A DNA stretch of 64,000 bases from Xanthomonas sontii (GCF_040529055.1 NZ_CP132342.1:2106001-2170000); one strand, 5' to 3'. Shown: positions 7,650 through 16,583, counted from the stretch's first letter. Numbers and translations are program-made. Notes: generated by a model not told the origin, from the sequence alone.

Positions 7650-7922
7650 CTAAAGCGGCAAGGCCGGCTTGCGCACCACCCGATACTCGCCATCGACCAC
7701 ATGGCGGCGCGCGGTGGCCGGACGCTTGCCGCGCTGGCTCAGCAGCTTCATCGCGATGCCGCCCAGGATCATCGCCGCGCCCACGAACACGCTGACGAAC
7801 ACCAGCCCGGCCAGGATCGCCAGGCCGAGCAGGCCCACGGCCAGCTTGACCAGCGGATGGCGCGGCTTGCGCGGCGCGAAGACGTGCCGGAATTGGTCGA
7901 AATTGAAGAGGCGAGCGCGCAT
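7650..7922 (-). CDS. Small membrane protein, hypothetical
   Basis: A 90-residue protein with one long hydrophobic stretch (about residues 25-60, LVKLAVGLLGLAILAGLVFVS) that could be one long or two short membrane helices, flanked by Arg/Lys-rich ends. I recognise no family. Clean codon use, conventional start and lack of a competing frame support a real gene. It stands alone, divergent from the Rieske gene. Function unknown. Confidence 0.65.
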   Translation of the reverse strand: MRARLFNFDQFRHVFAPRKPRHPLVKLAVGLLGLAILAGLVFVSVFVGAAMILGGIAMKLLSQRGKRPATARRHVVDGEYRVVRKPALPL

Positions 7923-8124
7923 GGCAGAACTCTGTTTCAGTTTGAACCGAAGGCGCGCAGTATCGGCGCTGTTTTATGTGACGGAGTGAAAACTTCGTTA
8001 AGCGAAAAATTAACACTTTGCGGTCAGGGGCTTGCATTTGCTTGCCGGGTGAAGGGCGTGCGGCGTCACGGCTGCCGATCGCCCATGCCAGAATGACCAC
8101 CCCTTGCTGCCCGCGCTGCGTTCC

Positions 8125-8463
8125 ATGACCGAATCATCTGCCGTGCTGGCGCCGCTGCACGACCTGGTTTCCGGCGAGCTGGCCGAGGCCGAGGCGCTGA
8201 TCGGCGGCGAGCCCGAATCGCTGCTGCTGTACCGCGAGGGCGACCGCGTGCGTGCGTGGTTGAACGTGTGCCCGCATGCCGGGCGCCGCCTGGACTGGGC
8301 GCCGGGGCAGTTCCTGAAAAGCCGCGAGGGCCACGTGGTGTGCGCCGCGCACGGGGCCGCGTTCGAGCTGCAGGGCGGACTGTGCGTGTCCGGCCCGTGC
8401 CGCGGCCAGAGCCTGCATGCGGTGCCGGTGGAGGTACGGGCAGGGCAGGTGGTGCTGGTCTAG
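8125..8463 (+). CDS. Small Rieske [2Fe-2S] protein
   Basis: A 112-residue single-domain Rieske protein. Both cluster-binding boxes are intact: CPHAGRRLDW (Cys, His) and CAAHGAAFELQGGLC (Cys, His), about 20 residues apart. There is no signal peptide or transmembrane segment, so it is a soluble cytosolic ferredoxin-like electron carrier, as in NirD-like or dioxygenase-ferredoxin proteins, rather than the cytochrome bc1 subunit. The ATG at 8125 gives a family-like start; a TTG at 8104 is possible. No oxygenase or reductase partner is adjacent. It converges on the SLC13 permease gene. Confidence 0.88.
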   Translation: MTESSAVLAPLHDLVSGELAEAEALIGGEPESLLLYREGDRVRAWLNVCPHAGRRLDWAPGQFLKSREGHVVCAAHGAAFELQGGLCVSGPCRGQSLHAVPVEVRAGQVVLV

Positions 8464-8497
8464 CGCGCAGGGCGCGCGCTTGCGGTGCGACGCGCGG

Positions 8498-10366
8498 CTA
8501 CAGCGCGTGCCACCAGCCCATCGACATCAGGTTGACCATCAGCACCACCACCAGGGTGTAGACCAGCGACAGCGGGCCGCCGACGCGCCACAGTTCGCGC
8601 GGCTGGTAGTTGGCCGGGCCGGTGATCATCGAGATCACCGGATTGGACGCGGTCATCAGGTTGTTGGACGCCGACAGCGCCACGATCAGGGCGAACGCGG
8701 TGGGATTGCCGCCGGCCGCCAGCGCCAGGTTGACCGCGATCGGCACCATCACGATGGTCGCGCCGACATGGCTGATCACCAGCGAGAACGCGGTGGTCAG
8801 CAGGCCCAGGGCGATCTCCAGCGCCCACACCGGCATGCCTTCCGGTAGTCGCGCAATGGTATGCCCGGCGACCCAGGCCGCCGCGCCGCTGCTGTCCATC
8901 GCCCAGCCCAGCGGGATCAGCCCGGCCATCAGGAACACGGTCTTCCAGTTGATCGCCGCGTAGGCCTCGTCCATGCGCAGCACGCCGGTCAGCAGCATGC
9001 CGGCCACGCCGGTCATCAGGGTCAGCGCCACCGGCAGCCTGGAGGTCAGCGCGATCAGGATGGTCAGGGCGAAGATCGTCATCGCGATCTTGAACTTGTG
9101 CGGGCGGTGCTCGCCCTTGGGGTAGTCGGTGACCACCACGAAGTCGCGGCTTTCCGAGGCCTGCGCCAGATCCTGCCAGATGCTGTGGAACACCAGCATG
9201 TCGCCGGCGCGCAGCGGCACCTTGCGCACGTCCTCGCGGATCACCTGCTTGTCGCGGTTGATCGCCAGCAGGCTGATCCCGGCCTGCTTGCGCAGGCGCA
9301 GTTCTGCCGCGCTCTTGCCGATGAAGCGCGAGGTCGGCGGGATCACCGCCTCGGAGATGCCGGCGCGGCTGGGGTTGAACAGGTCGCCGAGGTTGCGCAG
9401 GCGCGAGGACAGGCGCAGGAACTGGTTCTGCGCGAAATCGGCGACCTGCTGGCGCGCGCCCATCACCCCGAGCACGCTGCCGACCCAGATGCGCATGTCC
9501 GCCGGCGGCGCCAGACGGGTGTCGTTGCCGGTCTTCAGGGCGAGCAGCAGCGGTGCGTTGTGCACGGTCTCGGCTTCGCCGAGGGTCATGCCGACCAGCG
9601 GACTGTCGGCGCTGACGATCAGCTCGAACACATCGCCTTCGATGCCGTAGGTGCGGGCGAAATAGCTCTCGGTGCGCGCCGGGGTGACGCCATCGTTGAT
9701 CAGCCGCTCTTCTTCGGCCAGCGCCTTGTCGCCGCGCACGCGGAAATAGATCAGCGAGGCCGCCAGCAGCGCCACGCCGATCGGCAGCGGCGCGAACATG
9801 CGCAGCGGCTCGATGGTGGCCATGCCCGAGGGCAGGTTGTTGTTGGCCGACTGCAGCAGGTCGTTGAGCAGGATCAGCGGCGAGTTGCCGACCATGGTCA
9901 GCGCGCCGCCCATCACGATGGCCGCGGCGATCGGCAGCAGCAGCCGCTGCAGGGTCAGCCCGGTGCGTCCGGCCAGGCGCGAGGCCACCGGCAGGTACAG
10001 CGCCATCACCGACGGGTTCTGCATGAACGAGGAATTGAGCCCGGCGATGGCGGTGGTCAGCAGCATCAGCCGCTCCTCCACCCCGCGTGCGCGGCGCAGC
10101 AGCCACGAGGCCAGCCGGTTCAGCGCGCCGGTGCGCTCCAGCCCGGCGCCGAGGATGGTGGTGGCGATGATGCTCATCACCGCGTTACCGGAGAAGCCGC
10201 TGAACAGCTCCTCCGGCGCGATCAGGCCGGTGACCCCGAGCACCACCAGCACCACCAGCGCCACCACGTCGGCACGGATCCGCTCGAACACGAACATCGC
10301 CATGGTGAAGCCGACCAGCCCGAGCACGAGCTTCATATCGGTGGTCAGCGTCAGCGCGGTATCCAT
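8498..10366 (-). CDS. SLC13/DASS-type permease with internal TrkA-C domains
   Basis: A 622-residue inner-membrane transporter. Several helices in the N-terminal half (to about 215) are followed by a cytosolic insert of about 200 residues carrying two TrkA-C-like (RCK_C) modules (FELIVSADSPLVGMTLGEA and AVIPPTSRFIGKSAAELRLR), then the second membrane half. Repeated signatures NSSFMQNPSVMALYLPV and SNNLMTASNPVISM fit the anion/sodium symporter fold. Proteins of this build are annotated as sulfate, dicarboxylate or general anion permeases; substrate cannot be set from sequence. It is a single gene whose start lies beside a GGGAATC repeat. Confidence 0.9.
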   Translation of the reverse strand: MDTALTLTTDMKLVLGLVGFTMAMFVFERIRADVVALVVLVVLGVTGLIAPEELFSGFSGNAVMSIIATTILGAGLERTGALNRLASWLLRRARGVEERLMLLTTAIAGLNSSFMQNPSVMALYLPVASRLAGRTGLTLQRLLLPIAAAIVMGGALTMVGNSPLILLNDLLQSANNNLPSGMATIEPLRMFAPLPIGVALLAASLIYFRVRGDKALAEEERLINDGVTPARTESYFARTYGIEGDVFELIVSADSPLVGMTLGEAETVHNAPLLLALKTGNDTRLAPPADMRIWVGSVLGVMGARQQVADFAQNQFLRLSSRLRNLGDLFNPSRAGISEAVIPPTSRFIGKSAAELRLRKQAGISLLAINRDKQVIREDVRKVPLRAGDMLVFHSIWQDLAQASESRDFVVVTDYPKGEHRPHKFKIAMTIFALTILIALTSRLPVALTLMTGVAGMLLTGVLRMDEAYAAINWKTVFLMAGLIPLGWAMDSSGAAAWVAGHTIARLPEGMPVWALEIALGLLTTAFSLVISHVGATIVMVPIAVNLALAAGGNPTAFALIVALSASNNLMTASNPVISMITGPANYQPRELWRVGGPLSLVYTLVVVLMVNLMSMGWWHAL

Positions 10367-10374
10367 GCGAGGCC

Positions 10375-10492
10375 GGGAATGGGGAATCGGGAATGGAGAA
10401 TGGCAGAAGCGGCCGGTCGTCGCAGGTCGTCGCTAGCGGGGGGCGGCAGACGAGGGCTCTTCCGATTCCCCATTCCCCGTTCCCGATTCCCG
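10375..10492. repeat. Inverted GGGAATC repeat pair reaching into trmB
   Basis: GGGAATGGGGAATCGGGAAT-type units at 10375-10403 face complementary ATTCCCC/GATTCCC units at 10461-10492, so the segment could fold on itself. The right arm lies inside the trmB reading frame and encodes its C-terminal tail. The left arm lies 9 bp upstream of the SLC13 permease start. Confidence 0.7.
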
Positions 10493-11218
10493 GTCGTACA
10501 GCAAATCCCACACCCCATGCCCCAGATTCTGGCCGCGGGTCTCGAAGTGGGTCTGCGGGCGCCAGTCCGGGCGCGGGACGTGGCCGCGCGGGCCGGCGCG
10601 GTTGACCAGGCCGGGGGTGGCGTCGAGCACGTCCCACATCTGTTCGGCGTAGTCGGCCCAGTCGGTGGCGCAGTGCAGGCGGCCGCCGGCGCGCAGCTTG
10701 CGCACCAGCAGCGCGGCGAAGGCCGGCTGCAGCAGGCGCCGCTTGTTGTGGCGCTTCTTGTGCCAGGGGTCGGGGAAGTAGATGCGCACTTCGTCCAGGC
10801 TGCCGTCGGCGATCTCGTGCTGCAGCACCTCCACCGCATCGTGGTGGTACAGGCGCACGTGATCGGCGCCGTCCTCGGCCAGGGCGTTGAGCAGGCGGCC
10901 CACGCCGGGCGCATGCACCTCGATGCCGATGTAGTCGCGGCTGGGGTCGTGCTGCGCGGCATGGCGCAGCGCGGCGCCGTTGCCGAAGCCGATCTCCAGC
11001 ACCTTGGGCGCGGTGCGGCCGAAAGTGGCGTCCAGATCGCGTGGCTGGCCGCTGTAGTCCAGGCCGAAGCGCGGCCACAGCGCGTCGAACGCGCGCTGCT
11101 GCGCCGGCGTGAAGCGCCCCTGGCGCAGCACGAAGCTGCGCACCTGGCGATGGCCTTCCTCGACGGTGAAGGGTTTCGGCGGGGTCTTGGCGCCGGCGCT
11201 GGAGAACGGATCGGTCAT
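10433..11218 (-). CDS. trmB: tRNA (guanine-N7-)-methyltransferase TrmB
   Basis: A 261-residue class I SAM-dependent methyltransferase that makes m7G46 in the variable loop of tRNAs. Signatures: the SAM motif [51 protein letters not shown] (the hallmark PDPW-KKRH loop) and [17 protein letters not shown]. Its start lies 10 bp after the thiG stop, so it is probably co-transcribed with thiS-thiG. The last roughly 20 residues (from [11 protein letters not shown]) are encoded by a GGGAATC repeat and look like an acquired tail beyond the normal family end near GVWDLLY. Confidence 0.96.
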   Translation of the reverse strand: MTDPFSSAGAKTPPKPFTVEEGHRQVRSFVLRQGRFTPAQQRAFDALWPRFGLDYSGQPRDLDATFGRTAPKVLEIGFGNGAALRHAAQHDPSRDYIGIEVHAPGVGRLLNALAEDGADHVRLYHHDAVEVLQHEIADGSLDEVRIYFPDPWHKKRHNKRRLLQPAFAALLVRKLRAGGRLHCATDWADYAEQMWDVLDATPGLVNRAGPRGHVPRPDWRPQTHFETRGQNLGHGVWDLLYDRESGTGNGESEEPSSAAPR

Positions 11219-11228
11219 GCCTGCGACC

Positions 11229-12023
11229 TCACCCGATCAGTCCGTCGACCGGCGAGGAGGCGCTGGCGTAGCGCTTGCGCGGGATGCGCCCGGCCAGGAA
11301 CGCCTCGCGGCCGGCTTCCACCGCCTTGCGCATGGCGCTGGCCATCAGCACGGGATTGCGCGCGCCGGCGATGGCGGTGTTCATCAGCACGCCGTCGCAA
11401 CCGAGCTCCATCGCGATCGCCGCGTCCGAGGCGGTGCCGACGCCGGCGTCGACGATGATCGGCACCTTGGCGTTGTCGATGATCTCCAGCAGGTTGTAGC
11501 GGTTCTGGATGCCCAGGCCGGAGCCGATCGGCGCGGCCAACGGCATCACCGCCACGCAGCCGATCTCTTCCAGGCGCTTGGCCAGGATCGGGTCGTCGCT
11601 GGTATAGACCATCACCTCGAAGCCGTCGGCGACCAGGATTTCCGCGGCCTTGAGGGTCTGCACCACGTCCGGGAACAGGGTGCGCTGGTCGCCCAGCACT
11701 TCCAGCTTGGTCAGGTTGTGGCCGTCGAGCAGTTCGCGCGCCAGCCGGCAGGTGCGCACCGCGTCCTCGGCGGTGTAGCAGCCGGCGGTGTTGGGCAGGA
11801 TGGTGTACTGCTCCGGCGGCAGCACGTCGAGCAGGTTGGGCTCGCCCGGGTTCTGGCCGATGTTGCTGCGGCGGATCGCCACGGTGACGATCTGCGCGGC
11901 GGCTGCCTCGGTGGCCAGGCGGGTCTGTTCGAGATCGGCGAACTTGCCGGTGCCGGTGAGCAGGCGCGAACGGTAGGGTTTGCCGGCGATCACCAGCGCA
12001 TCGTGGGGGGCGGGAGCGTTCAT
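11229..12023 (-). CDS. thiG: Thiazole synthase ThiG
   Basis: A 264-residue TIM-barrel enzyme that condenses 1-deoxy-D-xylulose-5-phosphate, dehydroglycine and ThiS-thiocarboxylate into the thiazole phosphate of thiamine. Key parts: [11 protein letters not shown], the Schiff-base lysine in LTKLEVLGD (K106), VMVYTSDDP, and the phosphate-binding [31 protein letters not shown]. The ATG at 12023 is chosen; an in-frame ATG at 12041 would add six residues. It follows thiS by 56 bp and precedes trmB by 10 bp. No thiamine pyrophosphate riboswitch was found upstream of the run. Confidence 0.97.
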   Translation of the reverse strand: MNAPAPHDALVIAGKPYRSRLLTGTGKFADLEQTRLATEAAAAQIVTVAIRRSNIGQNPGEPNLLDVLPPEQYTILPNTAGCYTAEDAVRTCRLARELLDGHNLTKLEVLGDQRTLFPDVVQTLKAAEILVADGFEVMVYTSDDPILAKRLEEIGCVAVMPLAAPIGSGLGIQNRYNLLEIIDNAKVPIIVDAGVGTASDAAIAMELGCDGVLMNTAIAGARNPVLMASAMRKAVEAGREAFLAGRIPRKRYASASSPVDGLIG

Positions 12024-12079
12024 CGGCGGATTATCGCCCATCGCACCGGCCCTGCCGAGCCCGCGCACGGCGGTGAGAT

Positions 12080-12280
12080 TCAGCCGCCGCCCAGCGCGTG
12101 CACGATCTCGACCCGGTCGCCGGCGTGCAGTTCGTGCTCGGCATGCGCGCCGCGCGGCACGATCTCGCCGTTGACCTCGACCGCCACGCGCCGCTGGCCC
12201 AGTCCTTCGGCCTGCAGCAGCGCGGCCACGGTGGTGGCCGGCGCCAGCGTGCATTGTCTGCCGTTCAATTCGATGTTCAT
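12080..12280 (-). CDS. thiS: Sulfur carrier protein ThiS
   Basis: A 66-residue ubiquitin-like sulfur carrier. It starts MNIELNGRQ, contains [12 protein letters not shown] and ends in ALGGG, giving the C-terminal Gly-Gly that is adenylated by ThiF and thiocarboxylated before donating sulfur to ThiG. Length matches the family. It is immediately upstream of thiG on the same strand, the standard arrangement. Confidence 0.95.
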   Translation of the reverse strand: MNIELNGRQCTLAPATTVAALLQAEGLGQRRVAVEVNGEIVPRGAHAEHELHAGDRVEIVHALGGG

Positions 12281-12452
12281 GCCATCATTGTGCAATGTGC
12301 GCCGTGGGCGTGCGAGTCGCAATCTTGCGGCAGTGCAACGTGAGCGTGTCCGGCAGAGGTGGAATGATGTCGGCCATGCGGCTACGTATGGTGCGGCCGC
12401 TCCCCCGTTTCGCTGCATTTCTCGTGTTCCATTTCTGCCCGGGAGGGCTTCC

Positions 12453-14273
12453 ATGACTTCGTCCATCCGTCCGCTCCGCTCGCTGCTCGCCGCCGCGATC
12501 GTGCTCGCCGCCGCACCTGCGTTCGCGCAGTCCACCTATAGCCGCACCGTGTTCTTCGGCGACAGCCTGACCGACGCGGGCTACTACCGTCCGCTGCTGC
12601 CGGCCTCGGTGCGTGCGGTGACCGGCCAGTTCACCACCAACCCCGACTTCGTCTGGGCGCAGTACGTGGCCGAGTACTACGGCACCAACGCCGCCGCCAA
12701 CGGCAACGGCCAGATCGGCGACGACTATGCCGCCGGCAATGCCCGTGTCGGCGTGGCCAACCCGAGCGCGCTGGGCGTGGCGCCGTCGCTGGCCACCCAG
12801 GCCAGCAACTACCTGGCCGCCAACGGCGGCAAGGCCGACCCGAACGCGCTGTATTCGGTGTGGGGCGGTGCCAACGACCTGTTCGCCATCGCCGGCGGTG
12901 CGCCGGTGCAGGCCACCATCGGCAATGCCGTGACCGCCGAAGTGGGCATCGTCGCCAGCCTGCAGAACGCCGGTGCGCGCTACGTCATGGTCAACAACCT
13001 GCCGGACGTCGGCATCACCCCGCGCTTCCGCGCCGGCGGCGCCGCGGCGATGGCGCAGGGCACCGCGCTCGCCACCGCCTACAACACCGCGCTGTTCTCC
13101 GGCCTCAAGAGCGCCGGGCTGCGGGTGATCCCGGTCGATACCTTCCACCTGCTGCAGGAAGTGGTGGCCAACCCGGGCGCCTACGGCTTCACCAACGTCA
13201 CCGGCACCGCCTGCCAGCCGCAGATCACCGCGCAGTCGCTGACCTGCAACCCGACCAGCTACGTGAGCGCCGATGCCGCCGACACCTACGTGTTCGCCGA
13301 CGGCGTGCACCCGACCGGCCGCACCCACGAACTGCTGGCGCAGTACGCGCTGTCGATCCTGGAAGGCCCGCGCACCCAGCAGATCCTGACGCACTCGGCG
13401 CAGATGGTCGGCCGCTCGCGCGCCGACCAGGTCGCCTGGCACGTCGACGGCCGCCCGGAAGCGGATGGCGTGCGCTGGTGGGGCAACCTGCGCGGCGACA
13501 TGCAGCGCTACCAGCATGGCGACCTGTACGACGGCATGGCCCCGGCGGGTCTGTTCGGCGTGGATTGGTCGCGTGGCGAGTGGGTGTTCGGCGGCTTCGG
13601 CGGCTTCGGTCGCACCGATGCCGACTTCGGCAACCGCGGCGGCGACTATACCCAGGACGACAGCACCCTCGGCGGCTTCGCCGGCTGGTACGGCGAGCAT
13701 GCCTGGGTCAACGCCCAGGTCAGCTACACCTGGCTGAGCTACGACGTCACCCGCAAGGTCAACCTCGGCCCGGCCACCATCGAGCACAAGGGCTCGCCGG
13801 ACGGCAGCAACCTGACCGCGGCGCTGCAGGGCGGCTACGAGTTCGGCGAAGGCAGCTTCAAGCACGGCCCGGTGGCCGCGGCGATCTGGCAGAAGGTCAA
13901 GCTCGACGGCTACACCGAGAGCAACCCGAACTCCAGCGCGCTGGGCTACAGCGACCGCGACGTCGAGTCGATGGTCGGCCGCATCGGCTGGAAGGCCAGC
14001 ATCGATGCCGGCACGGTGAAGCCGTACCTGCAGGCCACCTACGACCACGAGTTCAAGAAGAACCAGGAAGCCACCGCGTACCTGCAGACCATGTCCGACC
14101 TGGGCGAGTACGCGGTGCCGGGCATCAACTTCGACCGCAACTACGCGTCGGTGGTGCTGGGCGCGCGGACCAAGCTGTGGGGCTTCGAGAGCAACGTCGG
14201 CCTCGCCACCACCACCGGCCAGTCGCGCGCACACGACACCTCGCTGTTCGTGAACTTCGGCGGCAGCTTCTAA
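12453..14273 (+). CDS. Autotransporter GDSL esterase/lipase (EstA-like)
   Basis: A 606-residue type Va secreted enzyme. A signal peptide ending near APAFAQ is followed by an SGNH-hydrolase passenger with the nucleophile in FFGDSLTD (S38), SVWGGANDLF, and the catalytic Asp-His pair in FADGVHPTGRTH. After about residue 330, a 12-stranded beta-barrel autotransporter domain runs to a C-terminal Phe (FVNFGGSF) as expected for BAM-dependent outer-membrane insertion. Relatives (P. aeruginosa EstA, Xanthomonas esterases) hydrolyse short-chain esters at the cell surface. GGGAGGG (12441-12447) fixes the start. It is divergent from thiS. Confidence 0.95.
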   Translation: MTSSIRPLRSLLAAAIVLAAAPAFAQSTYSRTVFFGDSLTDAGYYRPLLPASVRAVTGQFTTNPDFVWAQYVAEYYGTNAAANGNGQIGDDYAAGNARVGVANPSALGVAPSLATQASNYLAANGGKADPNALYSVWGGANDLFAIAGGAPVQATIGNAVTAEVGIVASLQNAGARYVMVNNLPDVGITPRFRAGGAAAMAQGTALATAYNTALFSGLKSAGLRVIPVDTFHLLQEVVANPGAYGFTNVTGTACQPQITAQSLTCNPTSYVSADAADTYVFADGVHPTGRTHELLAQYALSILEGPRTQQILTHSAQMVGRSRADQVAWHVDGRPEADGVRWWGNLRGDMQRYQHGDLYDGMAPAGLFGVDWSRGEWVFGGFGGFGRTDADFGNRGGDYTQDDSTLGGFAGWYGEHAWVNAQVSYTWLSYDVTRKVNLGPATIEHKGSPDGSNLTAALQGGYEFGEGSFKHGPVAAAIWQKVKLDGYTESNPNSSALGYSDRDVESMVGRIGWKASIDAGTVKPYLQATYDHEFKKNQEATAYLQTMSDLGEYAVPGINFDRNYASVVLGARTKLWGFESNVGLATTTGQSRAHDTSLFVNFGGSF

Positions 14274-14296
14274 GCACTGCCCGACGTTGCCTGCCT

Positions 14297-14317
14297 TGCC
14301 CGGCTGTGTGCCGGGCA
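14297..14317 (+). terminator. Hairpin after the esterase gene
   Basis: TGCCCGGC (14297-14304) and GCCGGGCA (14310-14317) form a perfect 8-bp stem with a 5-nt loop, 23 nt after the esterase stop. No T-run follows, so it may be a weak or Rho-assisted terminator. Confidence 0.5.
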
Positions 14318-14364
14318 GGGTAGGACAGATGGGGTGACGTAAACCAACGGCATTGGATGCCAGT

Positions 14365-14424
14365 TGTGGGAGGGGCTTCAGCCCCGACGCCTCTGATCTC
14401 GAGCCGTCGGGACTGAAGCCCTTC
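14365..14424. repeat. REP-like palindrome, GGGAGGGGCTTCAGCCCC family
   Basis: An imperfect inverted repeat: TGTGGGAGGGGCTTCAGCCC(CGAC) at 14365-14388 faces GTCGGGACTGAAGCCCTTC at 14406-14424. The same family occurs at 18971, 25414 (diverged), 45401 and 48740 in this window. It sits between the esterase and tRNA-Gly. Confidence 0.75.
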
Positions 14425-14534
14425 TGCATTTCTCCGACACCCCTACTAGGCCGTGTCGGTTTCGTCCGTACGCTGCAGCACTGCGCCGATTTCTTGCGCA
14501 ACCCCCGGCCCAGCGCATAGACTGCACCGGCAAC

Positions 14535-14608
14535 GCGGGCGTAGCTCAATGGTAGAGCTGTAGCTTCCCAAGCTACTGACGTGGGTTCGATTCCCATCGC
14601 CCGCTCCA
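14535..14608 (+). tRNA. tRNA-Gly(CCC)
   Basis: A 74-nt cloverleaf with encoded CCA. The acceptor arm GCGGGCG pairs with CGCCCGC; the D arm is GCTCAATGGTAGAGC; the anticodon stem GTAGC/GCTAC encloses loop TTCCCAA, giving anticodon CCC; the T arm is GTGGGTTCGATTCCCAT. Glycine identity follows from the anticodon. An integrase remnant starts 66 bp downstream, so the 3' end probably served as an attachment site. Confidence 0.96.
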
Positions 14609-14674
14609 CGTTCCAACTTAGTCTGCAAGTGATTGACTGGGTTGAAGATTCAGGCCGATTGATGATTCCGAGCG

Positions 14675-14851
14675 ATGCCCTCCGAGGTATCAATCGAGGC
14701 ATCAATCTTGCCCAAGCCTCTTATCATTTCGCGCTCGGCTGGCCTGTATGCGCGCTTCTTTGTTCCCGCTGATCTGAAGCCCATGGTCGGCGCGCGCTAC
14801 GTCTTTTCGACCAAGGCGAGTATCTTGGAACCATCCAATTTACTGGCTTGA
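14675..14851 (+). pseudogene. Truncated tyrosine-recombinase (phage integrase) N-terminus
   Basis: A 58-codon frame from ATG 14675 to TGA 14849-14851. The segment KPLIISRSAGLYARFFVPAD followed by LKPMVGARYVFSTKASI resembles the N-terminal arm-binding region of phage and island integrases (YARFFVP, DLK, VGARYVF). The core-binding and catalytic R-H-R-Y domains are missing; downstream sequence is unrelated. Position just 3' of tRNA-Gly is where such integrases normally sit. Base composition is lower in GC than the flanks. The match is by eye and short, so the call is tentative but fits context well. Confidence 0.6.
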
Positions 14852-15017
14852 TTTTCTATAGGTCGGGCTTGGCGGACTATCGCGTGGGTTGAGAAGTGGA
14901 GCGCGCTTTGAGGGGCATGAAAGACGTATCGCTTTGGTGCGTCTTGACCACATTCGGAAATCGGTTGTCTCCGGCATTACAAGAGTGAACTTCATTTTGC
15001 AAATTTCAAGCGAGAAT

Positions 15018-15845
15018 ATGAATCTGGCCTCGATAGACGAGATTTTCGTCGGTCGGGGGTTTTCAAGTATCCAGGGCGAGATGTCTCTGGCGACAGCAGT
15101 TTTTGGGTCTGATAGCTATCAAAGGTTCATCAAAAATCAGTCCTTTCCAGAATTCTTTGTTGCCGCTAAGGAGCGTGAGAGTGAGCTTGGCGTCCGACTC
15201 GCGGAGTGGAATGCCACCTCTCGAGAAGAGGTTGGTAAGGCCATTGAGCTTATCTTGGATGATCCTATTCTCGATTTCTTGCGAAAGCGTGATTTGTTCG
15301 TGCGGTTCTTTCCTGAGCAACTCGGACAGATGCTCTCTGCGCATCTGCCGGCATATCAAGAAAGCGTCGAGCAGGAGGTTGAAAATCTCTGCATCGTCAC
15401 GCGTGGAGCGGCCATCGATTTGAAGGGAGGCGAAGCGATTGTTGCGCGGAAGCAAATATTCAATGAGGTGGCGAGAGACGCCTTTGCGAAAATTGGGCTG
15501 TCTGTTGCCGGCGAGAAGGATGGGCTGCTTCACTTTTCTGGGGTGGGAAACGACGGTGCCAAGTTTTCGGCGCAGATGGAGCCTTTATCCCTCACTAGAA
15601 TATACTTGACGTATATGTGGCCGACCATTCGATACTGGCCTTTGATGTATTTTAGCTTGGTCGTTAAGAAGAGAGTGAAGGGCGAGAAGAAAGCGGCGAT
15701 CATGATGCCGCCCGGCGTCCAGTCGTTGGCAGCGCTGCGCTTGGGCAAATACGAAGACAGTCACTCGCTAGAAATTGCTGTGCGCGCCTTGGCGCTCTGG
15801 ATCGAACTGGGATTTTTCGGTGGCCCAGCCAAAAAGAACTGTTGA
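15018..15845 (+). CDS. Orphan protein on AT-richer island remnant
   Basis: A 275-residue soluble, charged protein of no family I recognise. There is no signal peptide; one moderately hydrophobic stretch lies at YMWPTIRYWPLMYFSLVV. Codon use is clearly less GC-biased than the chromosome, which marks it as acquired. The ATG at 15018 gives a natural start (MNLASIDEIFVG) with a weak purine-rich stretch (AAGCGAGA) upstream; a TTG at 14889 would extend it by 43 residues. It may be cargo of the element whose integrase stub lies just upstream. Function unknown. Confidence 0.6.
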   Translation: MNLASIDEIFVGRGFSSIQGEMSLATAVFGSDSYQRFIKNQSFPEFFVAAKERESELGVRLAEWNATSREEVGKAIELILDDPILDFLRKRDLFVRFFPEQLGQMLSAHLPAYQESVEQEVENLCIVTRGAAIDLKGGEAIVARKQIFNEVARDAFAKIGLSVAGEKDGLLHFSGVGNDGAKFSAQMEPLSLTRIYLTYMWPTIRYWPLMYFSLVVKKRVKGEKKAAIMMPPGVQSLAALRLGKYEDSHSLEIAVRALALWIELGFFGGPAKKNC

Positions 15846-15962
15846 AATGATCAGAACTTTGAGCTTTTCCGGGTGTCTGGCTGCGCTCTGCTCAGAGCAG
15901 GCCTTCGCAGTCACATGCACGACAGTGCCTTCCAAGGCCGGAAACAAGCGCATTGGACTGCA

Positions 15963-16583
15963 CTAGGCGCGAAGCCCGAGCGTGTGATGGGTTTCGTTGA
16001 GGCGATAGAGGGTGAAGTCATTTTCTTCGATCACGATTTCATTCACGCAGCACGGCTCCTGCTTGATGCGCCAATAGCGCCTCAGCGAAAGTCCTAGGCA
16101 TTGCAGCAGAAGTACCCGATTGATGCTGTCGTGGCCGACGAGGACCACGGTCTGGCCGCTGTGATGGTGCAGGATGTTCTGTAGAACCCGCATGGCGCGA
16201 ACCAGGACATCCGCCAGCGTTTCGCCTCCTGGGATCACTGCGAGGTCGGGCATGGCGAACCAGGTCCGCGCCATCTCTGGCCAACCTGCACCTACCTCGT
16301 CGTGCGTCAGTCCCTGCCACTGGCCGTAATCGATGTCGGACAGGTCGTCCAGGGTCCTGGTCGGCACGCCGGTCGCTTGCGCGATTGCCGCACCGGTCCG
16401 CACGCACCGCGACAGCGGACTGGTGTAGATCGCGTGCGGTGTCCAGCTTTGCGCGACGCGCGTCGCCAAGGCTGCGGCCTGCAGTTCGCCAAGCTGCGAT
16501 AGCGGCAACTCCGCACGCCCGCGGAACCGCTCGGGTGCAATCCAGTCGACATGCCCATGGCGGGCGAGGATCAGGGTGGTCAT
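15963..16583 (-). CDS. Histidine phosphatase family protein (phosphoglycerate-mutase-like)
   Basis: A 206-residue branch-1 histidine phosphatase. The phosphohistidine motif LILARHGHVDW at the N-terminus, SPLSRCVRTG, the acid region IPGGETLADVLVRAM and the second catalytic His in VVLVGHDSINR are all present. Relatives include CobC-type alpha-ribazole phosphatases and broad-specificity phosphatases; without a cobalamin neighbourhood I do not assign CobC. Its AT-richer 3' end borders the island remnant, so it may be just inside or at the edge of the acquired segment. Confidence 0.88.
   Translation of the reverse strand: MTTLILARHGHVDWIAPERFRGRAELPLSQLGELQAAALATRVAQSWTPHAIYTSPLSRCVRTGAAIAQATGVPTRTLDDLSDIDYGQWQGLTHDEVGAGWPEMARTWFAMPDLAVIPGGETLADVLVRAMRVLQNILHHHSGQTVVLVGHDSINRVLLLQCLGLSLRRYWRIKQEPCCVNEIVIEENDFTLYRLNETHHTLGLRA

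Noticed and set aside
8125..8463. Rieske protein as redox partner of the P450
   Set aside because: It is 4.5 kb away on the far side of several unrelated genes, and P450 ferredoxins are not normally of Rieske type.
8861..11458. 865-codon plus-strand frame
   Set aside because: Gln/His/Arg-rich antisense of the SLC13 permease, trmB and thiG.
12281..12452. Thiamine pyrophosphate riboswitch upstream of thiS
   Set aside because: No THI-box CTGAGA element or matching helices in the region.
12285..14705. 806-codon minus-strand frame
   Set aside because: Antisense of the autotransporter esterase; also runs through tRNA-Gly, so it cannot be a gene.
14927..14998. 23-codon ORF upstream of the orphan island gene
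   Set aside because: It has AGGGG just before the ATG but no recognisable product, and overlaps the possible longer form of the orphan gene; too weak to list.
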